Part shown: in pieces, positions 20,357 through 30,649 of the stretch
How positions within the stretch are numbered: the stretch's first letter is position 1
How the letters are laid out: each line of letters opens with the position of its first letter
Source of the DNA: Ichthyophis bannanicus
Taxonomy: Eukaryota; Chordata; Amphibia; Gymnophiona; Ichthyophiidae
Assembly (NCBI GenBank): GCA_033557465.1
Contig: CM066033.1
Span: forward strand, 592,254,438 to 592,318,437
Length of the DNA stretch: 64,000 nucleotides
Reading direction: 5' to 3'
Notes under the pieces: generated by a model
Seen by the model: only the letters and a program-made list of their open reading frames with translations
What the model was told of the DNA's origin: nothing
Databases searched by the model: none
Program-made: the position numbers and the translations under genes

Positions 20357-22241
20357 CTCCTTAAGCATAGCCTCTCCCCCCCCGCTGGTTCACTTCGCCC
20401 ACAGGTGGTCCGGCATCACCTCAGATGCCTGGGTGCTTCAGGTCATGAGAGAAGGATATCTTCTCCACTTCCACCAGATCCCTCCCTCCTACTTTCCGGG
20501 AGAACCTCCACGACCCCCTCTGCACAGGGAACTACTCCTTCAGGAGTTAGCGGGTCTTCTGCAGGAGCAGGCGGTGGAACCGGTGCCCCACCACCTGAGA
20601 GGTCAAGGCTTTTATTCCAGGTACTTTCTAGTACCAAAGCGGACAGGAGGCCTCAGACCCATCCTGGACTTGCGCAACCTCAACAAGTTCCTTGTGCGGG
20701 AGAAGTTCAAGATGCTTACCCTTGGAATCCTTCTGCCCTACCTCCAGCAGGGAGATTGGCTATGCTCCTTGGATCTAAAGGATGCCTACACGCACATCCT
20801 CATCCACCCAAGCCACCGCCAATACCTAAGGTTTGTGGTGGCAGGAAATCATTACCAGTACAGAGTATTGCCCTTTGGCCTGTCCTCCGCACCGCGGGTC
20901 TTCACAAAATGCCTCGCGGTGGTGGCGGGCCATCTCCGGCTTCACGGCCTCTATGTCTTTCCGTACCTCGACGACTGGCTCATCAAAGCAGCGTCCGCCC
21001 CGGAGGTCACCAACGCCACACGCCGCACGGTGACTCTTCTGCAGCACTTGGGCTTTGTTATAAACTTCGCAAAGTCCACTTTGCTCCCCTCACAGGATCT
21101 CGAGTTCATCGGCGCAAGGCTGCACACTCCTCAGGCACGAGCGTTCCTACCGCTCGACAGGGCTCAACGGCTCATGGACCTAGCCGACCGTTTTCGCAGC
21201 CAGCCCCTGGTCTCCGCCAGGCGCTTCCTGAGACTACTCGGCCATATGGCTTCCACCGTCCATGTGACCCCCAATGCCCGCCTGAATATGCGGCCTGCTC
21301 AATGGTGTCTCCGCAAGCAGTGGCAACAGGCCACAGGCGGCCTAGCAGACCTAGTGCGCGTCTCCGAGCCGCTGGCCTCGTCTCTTCAGTGGTGGCTTCA
21401 TCGGCCGAACCTAGTGCTCGGCATGCCTTTTCAGCCACATCAGCCGGGCCGGGTGCTGACGACAGATGCATCCCTCCTGGGCTGGGGAGCACATTGCCAA
21501 GGGGCATGTACTCAGGGTCTCTGGAACGCGTGGGAGTCTGCTCAGCAGATCAACTTCCTGGAGCTCAGAGCGATCCGCTTGGCTCTCAAGGCCTTCTCCC
21601 ACCTGACCTCTCGCCAGTCCGTCCTTGTCCAGACGGACAATCAAGTTGCCATGTTCTACGTGAACAAGCAGGGGGGCACGGGCTCCTTCCTTCTCTGTCA
21701 GGAAGCAAGGAAGCTCTGCTCTTGGGCCGTCAGTCACGGCATTCTTCTCAAGGCAGTTTATCTCCCAGGCCAAGAAAATTGCCTGGCGGACAAACTCAGC
21801 AGGATCCTCCAGCCGCACGAGTGGCGCCTGGATCCCTTGGTAGTTCAGAAGCTCTTTCTAAAGTGGGGCCTCCCCACGATGGATCTCTTTGCCAGTCCTC
21901 ACAACCGGCAACTTCCTCGCTTCTGCTCTCGTCAGCCACACCCCCTTCGAGTTGCGGCGGACGCTTTCCTGCTCTCATGGTCGGGGAGCCTTCTGTACGC
22001 TTTCCCTCCCATCCCGCTAGTCTCCCGGACTCTTTTCAAGGTTCTCCGAGACAAAGCCTTCATGATCCTGGTGGCCCCTCGCTGGCCCAGACAGCCGTGG
22101 TTTCCACTCCTGCTGCAATTAGCGGTGGAGGATCCATTCCCTCTGGGGTTACAACCGGATCTCCTCACTCAGGATCAGGGGTCTCTGCTACACCCCAACC
22201 TCAGGTCTCTCAACCTAATGGCCTGGCTGCTGAGAGGGTAG
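19935..22241 (+). CDS. DIRS RT-RNase H-methyltransferase polyprotein (A1)
   Basis: Complete pol-like ORF in the +1 frame relative to the gag end. The frame is open from 19935, but homology with other DIRS starts near 20350 (RVGAFDSLSI, HRWSGITSDAWVLQVMREGY). RT: FLVPKRTGGLRPILDLR, motif A SLDLKDAYTHILIHP (about 20776), FGLSSAPRVFTKCL, catalytic YLDDWLI (about 20968). RNase H: TTDASLLGWGAH (about 21460), LELRAIRLAL, VQTDNQVAMFYVNKQGG, YLPGQENCLADKLSR. Methyltransferase-like end: MDLFASPHNRQLP (about 21880), LLYAFPPIPL, ILVAPRWPRQPW. All expected catalytic acids are present. How the ORF is translated (frameshift, reinitiation or separate message) is not visible. Confidence 0.88.
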   Translation: MMALKHRLEWPQPASVPADRLGFSRLTLSPGCRTSWSMSPAEAKTPFASPWLKRLHKLRRRLSPGLGFLGRPPPLPRKRRARERSPFTRGRRLPTNNTPIIRPLQLPNRASRPRDGVTGPVGSKPPSLHHQPLLSRVGAFDSLSIASPPPLVHFAHRWSGITSDAWVLQVMREGYLLHFHQIPPSYFPGEPPRPPLHRELLLQELAGLLQEQAVEPVPHHLRGQGFYSRYFLVPKRTGGLRPILDLRNLNKFLVREKFKMLTLGILLPYLQQGDWLCSLDLKDAYTHILIHPSHRQYLRFVVAGNHYQYRVLPFGLSSAPRVFTKCLAVVAGHLRLHGLYVFPYLDDWLIKAASAPEVTNATRRTVTLLQHLGFVINFAKSTLLPSQDLEFIGARLHTPQARAFLPLDRAQRLMDLADRFRSQPLVSARRFLRLLGHMASTVHVTPNARLNMRPAQWCLRKQWQQATGGLADLVRVSEPLASSLQWWLHRPNLVLGMPFQPHQPGRVLTTDASLLGWGAHCQGACTQGLWNAWESAQQINFLELRAIRLALKAFSHLTSRQSVLVQTDNQVAMFYVNKQGGTGSFLLCQEARKLCSWAVSHGILLKAVYLPGQENCLADKLSRILQPHEWRLDPLVVQKLFLKWGLPTMDLFASPHNRQLPRFCSRQPHPLRVAADAFLLSWSGSLLYAFPPIPLVSRTLFKVLRDKAFMILVAPRWPRQPWFPLLLQLAVEDPFPLGLQPDLLTQDQGSLLHPNLRSLNLMAWLLRG

Positions 22242-23278
22242 TCCTTGCTCCCCTTCTCCTGCCGACAGAGGTGGAGGAGGTCGTCCTAGCTTCGCGACGA
22301 CCTTCTACCCGAAAATGCTACGCCCTTAAATGGCGTCGTTTCTCCGTTTGGTGTACCCAACAGTCTCAGGATCCCTTCTCCTGCCCGGTGTCGGTGATCT
22401 TGCAGTACTTGCTCTACCTCTCTAATCTGGGACTTCAGTCCAACTCCGTCAAAGTTCACCTCAGTGCTCTTTCAGCACATCATGTGCCGGTGGACGGCAG
22501 ACCTCTTTCCAGCGACCCTCTCGTAGCGAGGTTTCTCCGAGGTCTCCTCCTACTTAAACCACCTCTGCGCCCGCCAGCGCCTGACTGGGACCTGAATGTG
22601 GTTTTACAGCGGATCACCTATCCGCCTTTTGAACCTATGGCTACCTGTTCTCTCCGTTTTCTTTCTTGGAAAACATTGTTCTTGATAGCCCTCACTTCCG
22701 CTAGACGCGTCAGTGAATTGCAGGCCCTCGTGTCTGATCCCCCTTACACTCGGTTCTACAAAAATAGGGTAGTCCTACGGACTCACCCAAAATTTCTTCC
22801 AAAAGTGGTCTCCCCTTTTCATATCAATCAGGAGGTGGTACTTCCAACCTTCTTTCCCAGACCACACTCCAGCCGAGCTGAAACGGTCCTCCATACCCTG
22901 GACTGTAGAAGGGCATTGAACTTCTACCTTGACCGTACGCGGGAGCACCGTAAAGCTGCTCAGCTTTTTGTGTCTTTTGACCCCAATAAATTGGGGCTCC
23001 CGGTCTCCAAGCGTACTCTGTCCATCTGGGTTGCGGACTGTATCTCTTGGGCTTATGGGGCAGCCGGACTCTCCTTGGACGGTCGAGTCACGGCTCATTG
23101 CGTTCGGGCAAAGGCCACGTCAGTGGCTTACCTCCGCTCTGTTCCGCTGGCAGACATCTGCCGGGCCGCTACTTGGTCTTCGAGCCAGACTTTTGCGGTC
23201 CATTACTGTCTCGAGAGGGAGTCCCGCAGGGACAGTGCTTTCGGACAGGCAGTCCTCCGTAATCTCTTTGAGGTCTGA
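22196..23278 (+). CDS. DIRS tyrosine recombinase (A1), apparently intact
   Basis: YR that would integrate the circular DNA product. Conserved sequence begins near 22226 (GLAAERVVLAPLLLP), overlapping the end of the pol ORF, with core-binding features STRKCYALKWRRFSVWC. Catalytic residues: Arg in TSARRVSELQALV (about 22700), HxxR in HCVRAKATS (about 23096), and the AATWSSSQTF stretch followed by HYCLERESRR with the nucleophilic Tyr (about 23205). It ends FGQAVLRNLFEV. The reading frame is the gag frame and stays open upstream without a stop back to 20357, right through the pol ORF, so the true start cannot be set from sequence. Confidence 0.88.
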   Translation, partial: QPQVSQPNGLAAERVVLAPLLLPTEVEEVVLASRRPSTRKCYALKWRRFSVWCTQQSQDPFSCPVSVILQYLLYLSNLGLQSNSVKVHLSALSAHHVPVDGRPLSSDPLVARFLRGLLLLKPPLRPPAPDWDLNVVLQRITYPPFEPMATCSLRFLSWKTLFLIALTSARRVSELQALVSDPPYTRFYKNRVVLRTHPKFLPKVVSPFHINQEVVLPTFFPRPHSSRAETVLHTLDCRRALNFYLDRTREHRKAAQLFVSFDPNKLGLPVSKRTLSIWVADCISWAYGAAGLSLDGRVTAHCVRAKATSVAYLRSVPLADICRAATWSSSQTFAVHYCLERESRRDSAFGQAVLRNLFEV

Positions 23279-23420
23279 GCAACTCCTACCCTCCATCCCG
23301 GATGTGGGCTACCGGTGGGTAATAATTCAGCGAAGATTCTTTCCTTCTGTGCTGCTGAGCTAGAGGGAGCTCATTTTTGTGCTTAGGGTCTCCGGTAGCC
23401 TTAAGCTTGGGAGTCCCATA

Positions 23421-23512
23421 AGTGAGGACTGACTTCCTGCTTGGTCCTGGAGAAAGCGTAGTTACTCACCTGTAACAGGTGTTCTCCAGGAGCAGCAGGA
23501 ATCAGTCCTCAC
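23421..23512 (+). repeat. Internal complementary region of DIRS A1
   Basis: gtgaggactgacttcctgc followed by ttggtcctggagaa is the reverse complement of the left end (18034 onward). The following gttactcacctgtaacagg to gcaggaatcagtcctcac is the reverse complement of the right end (23727-23789). This order is what a circle-junction template requires. Confidence 0.88.
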
Positions 23513-23598
23513 AACCCTCCCTCCTCCCCTTGGAGTTGCAATCGTCTGCTTTAGTTTTTTTGCAAATTTTTATGCTGTCTTTTTTAGCTATGTCATCT

Positions 23599-23789
23599 GA
23601 CTGGCTAAGATGGCACCCTTGGGCGGGAAGAGGACCGCGCATGCGCGCTGCAATTCCCAAAGGCTTTCTTTGAAAGCTGGGGAAAATTGCTCCGCGAGGG
23701 CTCCGTCGGCGCCGACGTCACCCATAAGTGAGGACTGATTCCTGCTGCTCCTGGAGAACACCTGTTACAGGTGAGTAACTACGCTTTCT
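23599..23789 (+). repeat. Right inverted terminal repeat of DIRS A1
   Basis: Reverse complement of 18034-18197, with the core identical by eye, plus a right-only extension of about 30 bases (acctgttacaggtgagtaac and following). The outer 35 bases differ from the left end in a way shared by all family-A and B copies. Confidence 0.87.
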
Positions 23790-24033
23790 CTGAAATTTCA
23801 AGTTGGTTCTTTGCTCCATATTTCTGCCACCTCCAGTAATGTGATAAAACGATGGAGCAGTGTGCTACAAAAAAAAAAACCTGAAAAAGAAAAACAGAGT
23901 GAGAGAGATTAAAAATATTATAGCAGAATAGTGGTGAGATGTTGCACAACACAGTGACATAAGCGGTTAACCAATTGGTATTGAGTTATGGGTGTGGCTG
24001 CCACAGTCTCGTTTCTTATTTTGTCACACCTCG
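23790..24033 (-). pseudogene. Mariner transposase N-terminus and 5' end
   Basis: Minus-strand ATG at 23817-23819 followed by EQRTNLKFQ, the usual mariner start, cut after ten residues by the right end of DIRS A1. The remainder to 24033 is mariner 5' untranslated sequence and terminal inverted repeat. An A-rich tract lies at 23870-23900. Confidence 0.75.
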
Positions 24034-24035
24034 TA

Positions 24036-24883
24036 TGTCTTATAACCCTTGACACAGAATTTCTCTACACCAATATTTGCCAGGAGGGTGCTATAGAGGT
24101 CATGCACAAATATTTGAATTTTTGGACTGGACATTCTTGAGTTTCAACAGAGATGGCAAGAATAGCTCTCACTCGTAATTACTTCTTCTTTGAAGGCTTT
24201 TTCTATCAACAATTAAAGGTATGGCCATGGAGGTGGCTGTGGCCCCTGATATAACTGAAATTCAGCCCCATAGAGGTTGGATGTTTCATCTTGTGGCCTC
24301 TCCTTTTTTAATGAGGTGATTACTTGGAAGCGTTATATACTGTAGATGATATCTTCATTTTGTGGAGAGAAGTCATTGCCTTGGTTTTAGATTGGTTGAA
24401 CACTTGACATGCCAATTTAAGATTTCAAATGAATTCCGACACTTATCAGATACCTTTCCTGAACATTCTTACAGAAAGTCCTCCTATGGGTTTGCTACTA
24501 CCATCTTTAGGAAACCAACAGATAACTATCATGTCGTAATGATTTTTTTTTTTTCACACCAGTCTTCAGAAAAATTTACCTGTTTTGCAATTTTTACACC
24601 TATGCAGGCTTTGTACAGATGTGGAGGAACTTGATACACAGTCAAAGGACATAGCTCAAAGATTTGTAGAATGTGGTCACCCCTCTGGATATATCTGAGA
24701 GGGATACTACAGGGCCTGTTCCTCCTGCAGACAAGAACTGTTAAAAGTAAAGGAAAAACAAACCAACAATAACTATATTTGCACAATGCGTTTTTCACAC
24801 TTATCTTCTCATATATGGAGAATTATGAAACAACACTGATAATAGTTAACAGACTTTCCCATGTTTTCAGCATCAGAAATTGA
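24036..24883 (+). mobile_element. Penelope-like element, reverse-transcriptase part
   Basis: Degenerate plus-strand coding sequence. VCLITLDTEFLYTNI (24033-24080) matches the PLE RT motif around DVxSLYTNI, followed by QEGAIEVMHKYLNFW. Later scraps include FRKPTDNYHV (near 24505) and, just before the break, FPMFSASEI. The protein continues across DIRS A3 at 30650 with IAYNRERNLGDFLVS, so A3 inserted inside this PLE. The mariner to the left may also lie in it: gacttcttcaatggtgatac before 17361 could be upstream PLE sequence, but that is weak. Confidence 0.72.
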
Positions 24884-25295
24884 TTCTCCAGGAACAAGCA
24901 GGAAGTCAGTCCTCACTTATGGGTGATGTCGGCACCGATGGAGCCCGCATGGAGCAATTCCCCAGCTTTCAAAGAAAGCCTTTGGGATTGCTACCATGCA
25001 TGTGTGGTCCTCTTCCTGCCCAAGGGTGCCATCTTGCTCAGTCTCCCTTTTTCCGCAGAGCCCTTCAGATGCACGTCCTCATCCCTTGGAAAAAGTTTTT
25101 GTTTTCCTCGCCTTAACAGGCTATCTCTCTTTTTTCTGGTTGCATCAGTCCTCTACCCATCCTCCCCTCGCTCTCTTTTGGAGCTTGTGGGGGATAATTT
25201 TTCAAAATGTTTTCTTCCCGGGCTTCGCACCCTTTTTTTCCTTCCAACTGCTGGCCGCTTGGGTCTTCGACCTCGCAGGGGCCGTTTTTGCCCCC

Positions 25296-27193
25296 ATGAC
25301 CACTGGGTTTAAAAAATGCGATAGATGCTCTAGGAACATGTCACTTATGGACACTCACGACTGCTGTCTAAGGTGTCTGGTAGTCTACCATGACCCAGAG
25401 CTCTGTTTGCTCTGCAAGAAAATGTCCTCAAAGGCCCTGCTCAGCCATAAGCAGAAGTCCGAAGACATTTTTCATAAGGCTGCCTCGGAGTCCCCGGTGG
25501 CACCCTTGGTTGTCTCCCCTCTGGTGGGTTCTCCCCCCTGTGGCACCCTGTTCCAGGAGGCACTCTGACCAGGAGTCCCCTGAGGTGGAACAGTGCAAAA
25601 AGAAGGCGGCCTTGAAGTTGCCTGGGGCCCCAGACAAGCGCGAGTGCTCCTGTGCCCGGTCGCTTAGCCCTATTCGGCGTTCCGAGAGTCGGACAAGGAG
25701 TGACCCTGCAAGGTACCTTGCAGAGAAACAAAGGCATCCGGCGAAGGCACCCAGTCTCCTGAGGGCTGTCCCGGTGAGGACTCCCTCTCCTCCTCAGTAC
25801 CCAGTGCGGTGACCCTGGTATCGGCATCCTAGGGCCCCAACCCACGTGGGAGTTCCGTATGCTGGCGCTAGAACACAGCGTTTCTGTGCTCATTGCTTCC
25901 CAGCAGGCGTTCACGGCCAGCTTTGCTGACTTGCGCCCAGAGACCGTGGGTCCCTCGTGTGGGACACCCCAATCCGTCCAGGAAATCCCCGAGAGACATT
26001 GGCCTCGTGAGGGTCTTCAACGTCGGTCTCACTCGCTCTCCCGTTCTTCAGGGGCGAGATCGTCCAGTGCCTCCGACTTCAGGCCGCCGGCCATTGGACA
26101 GGGCAAACCGCCCGGCTCGGATCCTTCGACCGATTTCTCGGACTAGAAATCCAATGGGGACACATCCCCGGAGACCCGCACCAACCGGGATCTTCCGTCG
26201 GACCCCTCGCCGCCTGGTCTCCAGCGGTGTTCGCCACCCGAGGACACCTCCTTTTTGGTGTTTATTCGGGACATGGCTCGAGTCCTCACCCTGGTACCCA
26301 GGCCGAGGAAGACCCTCGTGCTGAAGAACTCTATATTCTTCAGTACGAGGCCCGGCCCAGGGAATCTCTCACTGTGCCGGTGCCGCCAATCCCGGCTGTT
26401 GCTCCCCATGTGGGAGGCCCTGGCCTCGGTTCCCATCGTGAGCAAGCGCCTTGACACAATGTACAAGGTGCAGCGAGGGCCAGGCTTCCATAAGACTCAA
26501 CTTCCACACACCTTGATGGTGGTGGAATCAGCCATGAGGAAGCAGAAAAGCCCGAAGTCCCACTCCTCAGTCCCACCGGGCCAAGAGTCCAGAGCCCTTG
26601 ATGCCTTGGGCCGCAAGGCCTATCAAGGTTCTATGCTCTCCTGTTGCATCCAGACATACCAATTATATATGGGTATATTCCTCCGCAACTTGGAGAAAGA
26701 ACTTGGAGGCTTCTCTGCGGGCCTCGCGGGCGAGCCCCTTGATAGTTTCCGCACACTGTTGAAATCAGTAGCTGATTGCCCAAGTATATCTCTCGAGCCT
26801 CCTATGATGGCATCAGAGCCCGCCCGCCGCCAGGCTTAGCTCCAATCTTTGGATTTGGAGCAGTGTGTGCAGGAGAAGCTCCTGGACGTGCCCTGCCTCG
26901 GCAAGCAACGTTTTGGTAAGCCGATGGAGGAGAAGGCGGCTGAGATCGAGACGGAGTATGTCACTAGGACCCGTCTCTCCCACAAGACCTCTACGCTACC
27001 TCATAAGAAGCAGCCCACCAAGAAGCCATTCTTCCCCAGGAAGTACCGCGGCTATCCGCCGTACCCGGCTACTCCCTCGCCAACCACTCCTGCGCAGGGG
27101 AAGCCTGGCCAGGGTCACCGGAAGCCGAAGGGCCCTAAGGCCCAGACACCGGCTCCCCCACAACCCTCTCGGGTTTTGACGCCAATGGCATAG
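25296..27193 (+). pseudogene. DIRS gag-like ORF (A3)
   Basis: ATG at 25296: MTTGFKKCDRCSRNMSLMD, then CLRCLVVYHDPELCLLC, the Cys/His motif. Frame is lost after about 25568. The conserved core returns at 26255-26839 (LPMWEALASVPIVSKRLDTM, SVPPGQESRALDALGRK, YMGIFLRNL, GFSAGLAGEP). A TAG at 26837-26839 replaces a Trp codon seen in A1. The tail continues in frame to 27193 with a basic stretch (KKQPTKKPFFPRKY). Confidence 0.8.
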
Positions 27194-29096
27194 CCCCTCG
27201 CCCTCCGGCGATACAGCAGCCTGTGGGGGGACGCCTGTCCAGCTTTGCCCCGTCGTGGGTGCTTATCACCTCGGACATCTGGGTCATCCGGGAGGGCTAT
27301 CGCCTCCACTTCGACAGGCTCCCATCTCCTTTCTCCCCAGCGGAGCCGCCTCGAGTCCCTGCACACCAGCCTTTTCTGCAGCGTGAATTACACTCTGTCC
27401 TCGCCCAACGGGCTGTTGAGAAGGTCCCTCTCCACCTTCAAGGTCGGGGCATTTATTCCTGGTACTTCCTCGTCCCAAAGAAGATGGGGGGGGGGGGGTC
27501 TGTGGCCCATCCTCAACCTCCGCAGGCTAAACAAGTTCCTGGTGTGGAAGAAATTCAAGATGTTATCTCTTGGCGTGCTGCTGCCCTTCCTCCGGCAGCG
27601 CAACTGGCTATACTCCTTGGATCTAAAGGACGCTTACGCCCATATCCTGATCCACCCTCAACACAGGGCAGTACCTGTGTTTCAGGGTGCAGGGAGAGCA
27701 CTTCCAATACAGGGTGCTCCCCTTCAGCCTTGCATTCGCCCCATCACGGGTCTTCATGAAGTGCCTCGTTGTGGCCGCTGCTCACCTTCAGCACCCAGGC
27801 ATGTCGGTGTTTCCCTACTTTGATGACTGGCTCGTTACGGGCTCCTCCGTCGAGGAGGCCCGACAGGCAATGTCGTGCACTGTCCTCTTGGAGAGTTTGG
27901 GGTTTTTGATCAACTACCCAAAGTCTCACCTCGAACCGGCACAGGCTTTCGAGTTCATCAAGGCGCGCCTCGATACTCGGCAGGCCAAGGCCTTCTTGCC
28001 AGTTGATCGCTCCACCCACCTCCAGGCTCTGGCGGCTCGCATCCAGAGCGTCCACCAGGTCGCCGCTTGGTCCATGCTCCGTCTCTTGGGCCACATGGCC
28101 TCGACTGTGCATGTGGTTCCTCACTCCCACCTGCACATGCAGATGACCCAGTGGTGCCTCAGCTCCCAATGGAGTCAATCCCTCAGACACCTCAGGGACC
28201 CCGTCAGGGTTCTCCCCGACCTCCGTTTGTCCCTGAACTGGTGGCAAAACCCCCGCAAATTCCTGTGGGGATCGCCTTTCCAGTCCCCACAGCACAATGT
28301 GTTACTAACCACGGATGCTTCCCTGTTAGGGTGGGGAGCCCATTGCGGGTCTCTCTGCATGCAAGGGCAGTGGTCGCATGTGGAGGCTCAGCAGCAGATA
28401 AACCTGCTCGAGCTCCGGGCCATCCCATGGACCCTGAGGACCTCTGAGAATGTCCTCAGCGGGAAGTCGGTTCTGGTGCAGACCGACAACCGGGTAGCGA
28501 TGTTCTACATCAACAAAGAGGGAGGCACTGGGTTGCTCTCCCTCTGCAGGAAAGCAATCCTCATCTGCTCTTTTGCTGCCCAGCAGAGGATGTCCCTCAA
28601 GGCGACGTACCTCCCAGGTCAGGAGAATGGCCTGGGTGACAGGCTCAGCAGAATCCTTCACCCCCACGAGCGGCGCCTCGATTCCAGAGTGGCAGGCTGG
28701 CTGTTTCTATGCTGGGGTACTCCAGCGATAGACCTCTTCACCAGCCCCCAGAACACACAACTCCCTCACTTCTGTGGCCCGATGCCGCATCCAGGCAGGG
28801 AGGGTCCTGATGCATTTCTTCTGGACTGGTTTTCCAGTCTCCTATATGCATTCCCTCCTTCCCCCCTCATTGCAAGGACTCTGTTCAAGGCTCAACGGGA
28901 TGGGGCATCGCTGATTCTCTTGGCCCCTTCGTGGTCTCGGCAGTCTTGGTTCCCACTCCTGCTCCGGCTGTCATCAGAGCCTCTGATTCCCCTGGGCTCT
29001 GCCAGGGACTTGCTGACGCAGGAGGAGGGTCGGGTACTGCACCCAAACCTACCCTCCCTATCCCTCATGGCCTGGCAGCTGAACGGGTCTCTCTAG
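27194..29096 (+). pseudogene. DIRS RT-RNase H-methyltransferase (A3)
   Basis: Three frames. 27223-27490 holds the N-terminal RT part up to YFLVPKKMGG, where a run of G (27487-27497) marks a frameshift. 27500-27665 contains SLDLKDAYAHILIHP. A second shift near 27670 leads to the long frame 27687-29096 with YFDDWL, TTDASLLGWGAH, VQTDNRVAMFYINKEGG, IDLFTSPQNTQLP and LLAPSWSRQSW. RT, RNase H and methyltransferase-like motifs survive but are split. Confidence 0.82.
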
Positions 29097-30122
29097 TCTC
29101 TCTGGCCCTTCCGGAGGAGGTTGAGGAAATCCTCCTTGCTTTGAGGAAGGACTCCACAAGGCGTGCTTATGCCTTTAAGTGGAAATGCTTCTCTGTCTGG
29201 TGCTTGGAGCATCAGATCGACCCCTTCTCATGCCCAGTTCAGTGGGTTCTCCAGTACCTTCTCTAACTCTTGAGGGAAGGGCTGAAGTTGAACTCTATTA
29301 GGGTTCATTTGGGCGCCATATTGGCTAATCATCTCCTTATTGAGGGAAAGCCTCTCTCGGGGAAAACAGTAGTCTCCCGCTTTATGCGGGGCCTTCTGCT
29401 ATCCAACCCGCCCATCCGTCCCCCTCCGGCGGAATGGGACTTGAACGTGGTGCTCACACAGCTCACTCGTCCACCCTTGGAGCCTATGGCGACGTGTTCG
29501 CTCTGGCATTTGTCCTGGAAGGTGGCCTTCCTGGTGGCGCTGACCTTGGCTCGCCGAGTCAGTGAGCTTCAGGTGCTCATGGCTGGCGCCCTTTACACCA
29601 GGTTTTATCGGAACAGGGTGGTCCTCTGGATGCATCCTAAGTTCTTACCCAAGGTCGTGTCGGCTTTTCATCTCAACCAAGAAATAGTGCTCCTGACCTT
29701 CTTTCCGAGGCCCCATGCCGATCAGGCGTCGGCGGCCCTTCACACCCTCGACTGCAAGCGAGCTCTCGCTTTCTTCTTGCAGCGTACCCAGACTCATCGT
29801 AAGTCTTACCGGCTCTTCGTGACCTACGATCCCAATAGGCAGGGGCAAACAGTCACCAAGTGCACCCTCTTGGTTTGGATGGTGGACTGCATCGCGTTTG
29901 CCCATGCAAAGGCGGGCGTCCCTCTGGATCGTTGAGTCACTGCACATGGGGTCCGAGCCAAAGCCTCAGTGCCCATGATGCGCTCTGTGCCCATGATGGA
30001 CATCTACTGAGCGGCAACCTGGTCTTCTACGAATACTTTCGCTGCTCGTTACTGCCTGGAGAGAGAGTCCCGCCGGGACAGCGCTTTCGGCCAGGCTGTA
30101 CTCCATAATTTGTTTGGGGTAT
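29060..30122 (+). pseudogene. DIRS tyrosine recombinase (A3)
   Basis: YR frame with stops at 29264-29266 (after VLQYLL), about 29934 (after VPLDR) and about 30007. The active-site landmarks persist: LARRVSELQVLM, HGVRAKAS and the nucleophile block FAARYCLERESRR. The tail is FGQAVLHNLFGV. The three stops show decay without loss of catalytic residues. Confidence 0.82.
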
Positions 30123-30282
30123 AAGCAACTCCTGCCCTCTGACCCTTCTTCACATCTACCTAAGACTTCGCCCCGAGGACCCGAGGGCTCGGGCTCCTTC
30201 GGGCTTCGATTTCTGCTCATAGTCTCGTGGAGGCGTATTTTTCTTTTGGTTAAAGGTTCGGTAGCCTGTAGCTAGGGAGTCC

Positions 30283-30649
30283 CATAAGTGAGGACTGACT
30301 TCCTGCTTGTTCCTGGAGAAAGTGTAGTTACTCACCTGTAACCAGGTGTTCTCCAGGGACAGCAGGAATCAGTCCTCACTACCCTCCTGCCTCCCCTGAT
30401 GAGTTGCTGAATTTTTGTCCTTCCCTTGCCATCTGCTGGTAGGGCTCAAGCTAAGGGACCTGACTGAGCAAGATGGCATCCTTGGGCGGGAAGAGGACAT
30501 CGCATGCGTGGTAGCAATCCCAAAGGCTTTCTTTGAAAGCTGGGGAATTGCTCCGTGTGGGCTCCGTCGGTGCCGACGTCACCCATAAGTGAGGACTGAT
30601 TCCTGCTGTCCCTGGAGAACACTTATTACAGGTGAGTAACTATGCTTTA
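30283..30649 (+). repeat. ICR and right ITR of DIRS A3
   Basis: ICR at 30283-30380 (complement of left end, then complement of right end). The right ITR, from about 30466 to 30649, is the inverted partner of 24884 onward. The junction tgcttta/ttgcctat restores the PLE reading. Confidence 0.8.

Larger units (their letters stand above)
18034..23789 (+). mobile_element. DIRS family A copy A1, near-intact full-length element
   Basis: 5.76 kb with both ITRs, gag, RT-RNase H-methyltransferase-like ORF, YR and ICR. All catalytic motifs of RT, RNase H and YR are present, and the only clear lesion is one frameshift in gag near 18980. The left and right ITR cores (about 125 bp) are identical by eye, which argues for a recent insertion. 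It sits inside the mariner, hence is younger than it. Confidence 0.92.
17361..24033 (-). mobile_element. Mariner DNA transposon, split by DIRS A1
   Basis: Inverted ends: gaggtgtgac followed by aagaaacgaga at 17361-17385, and the matching tctcgtttcttattttgtcacacctcg ending at 24033, next to a TA dinucleotide (24034-24035). Minus-strand transposase sequence lies just inside both ends. DIRS A1 occupies 18034-23789. About 140 codons between the N-terminal start and the first catalytic block are missing at the junction, so a deletion preceded or accompanied the DIRS insertion. Confidence 0.85.
24884..30649 (+). mobile_element. DIRS family A copy A3, full length, degenerate
   Basis: Both ends are recognisable (ttctccaggaacaagcagg at 24884; ttacaggtgagtaactatg ending near 30649). 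Gag, RT, RNase H, methyltransferase-like region and YR are all present in order but carry frameshifts and stops. It interrupts a PLE. Its coding sequence is more diverged from A1 than A4 is. Confidence 0.88.
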
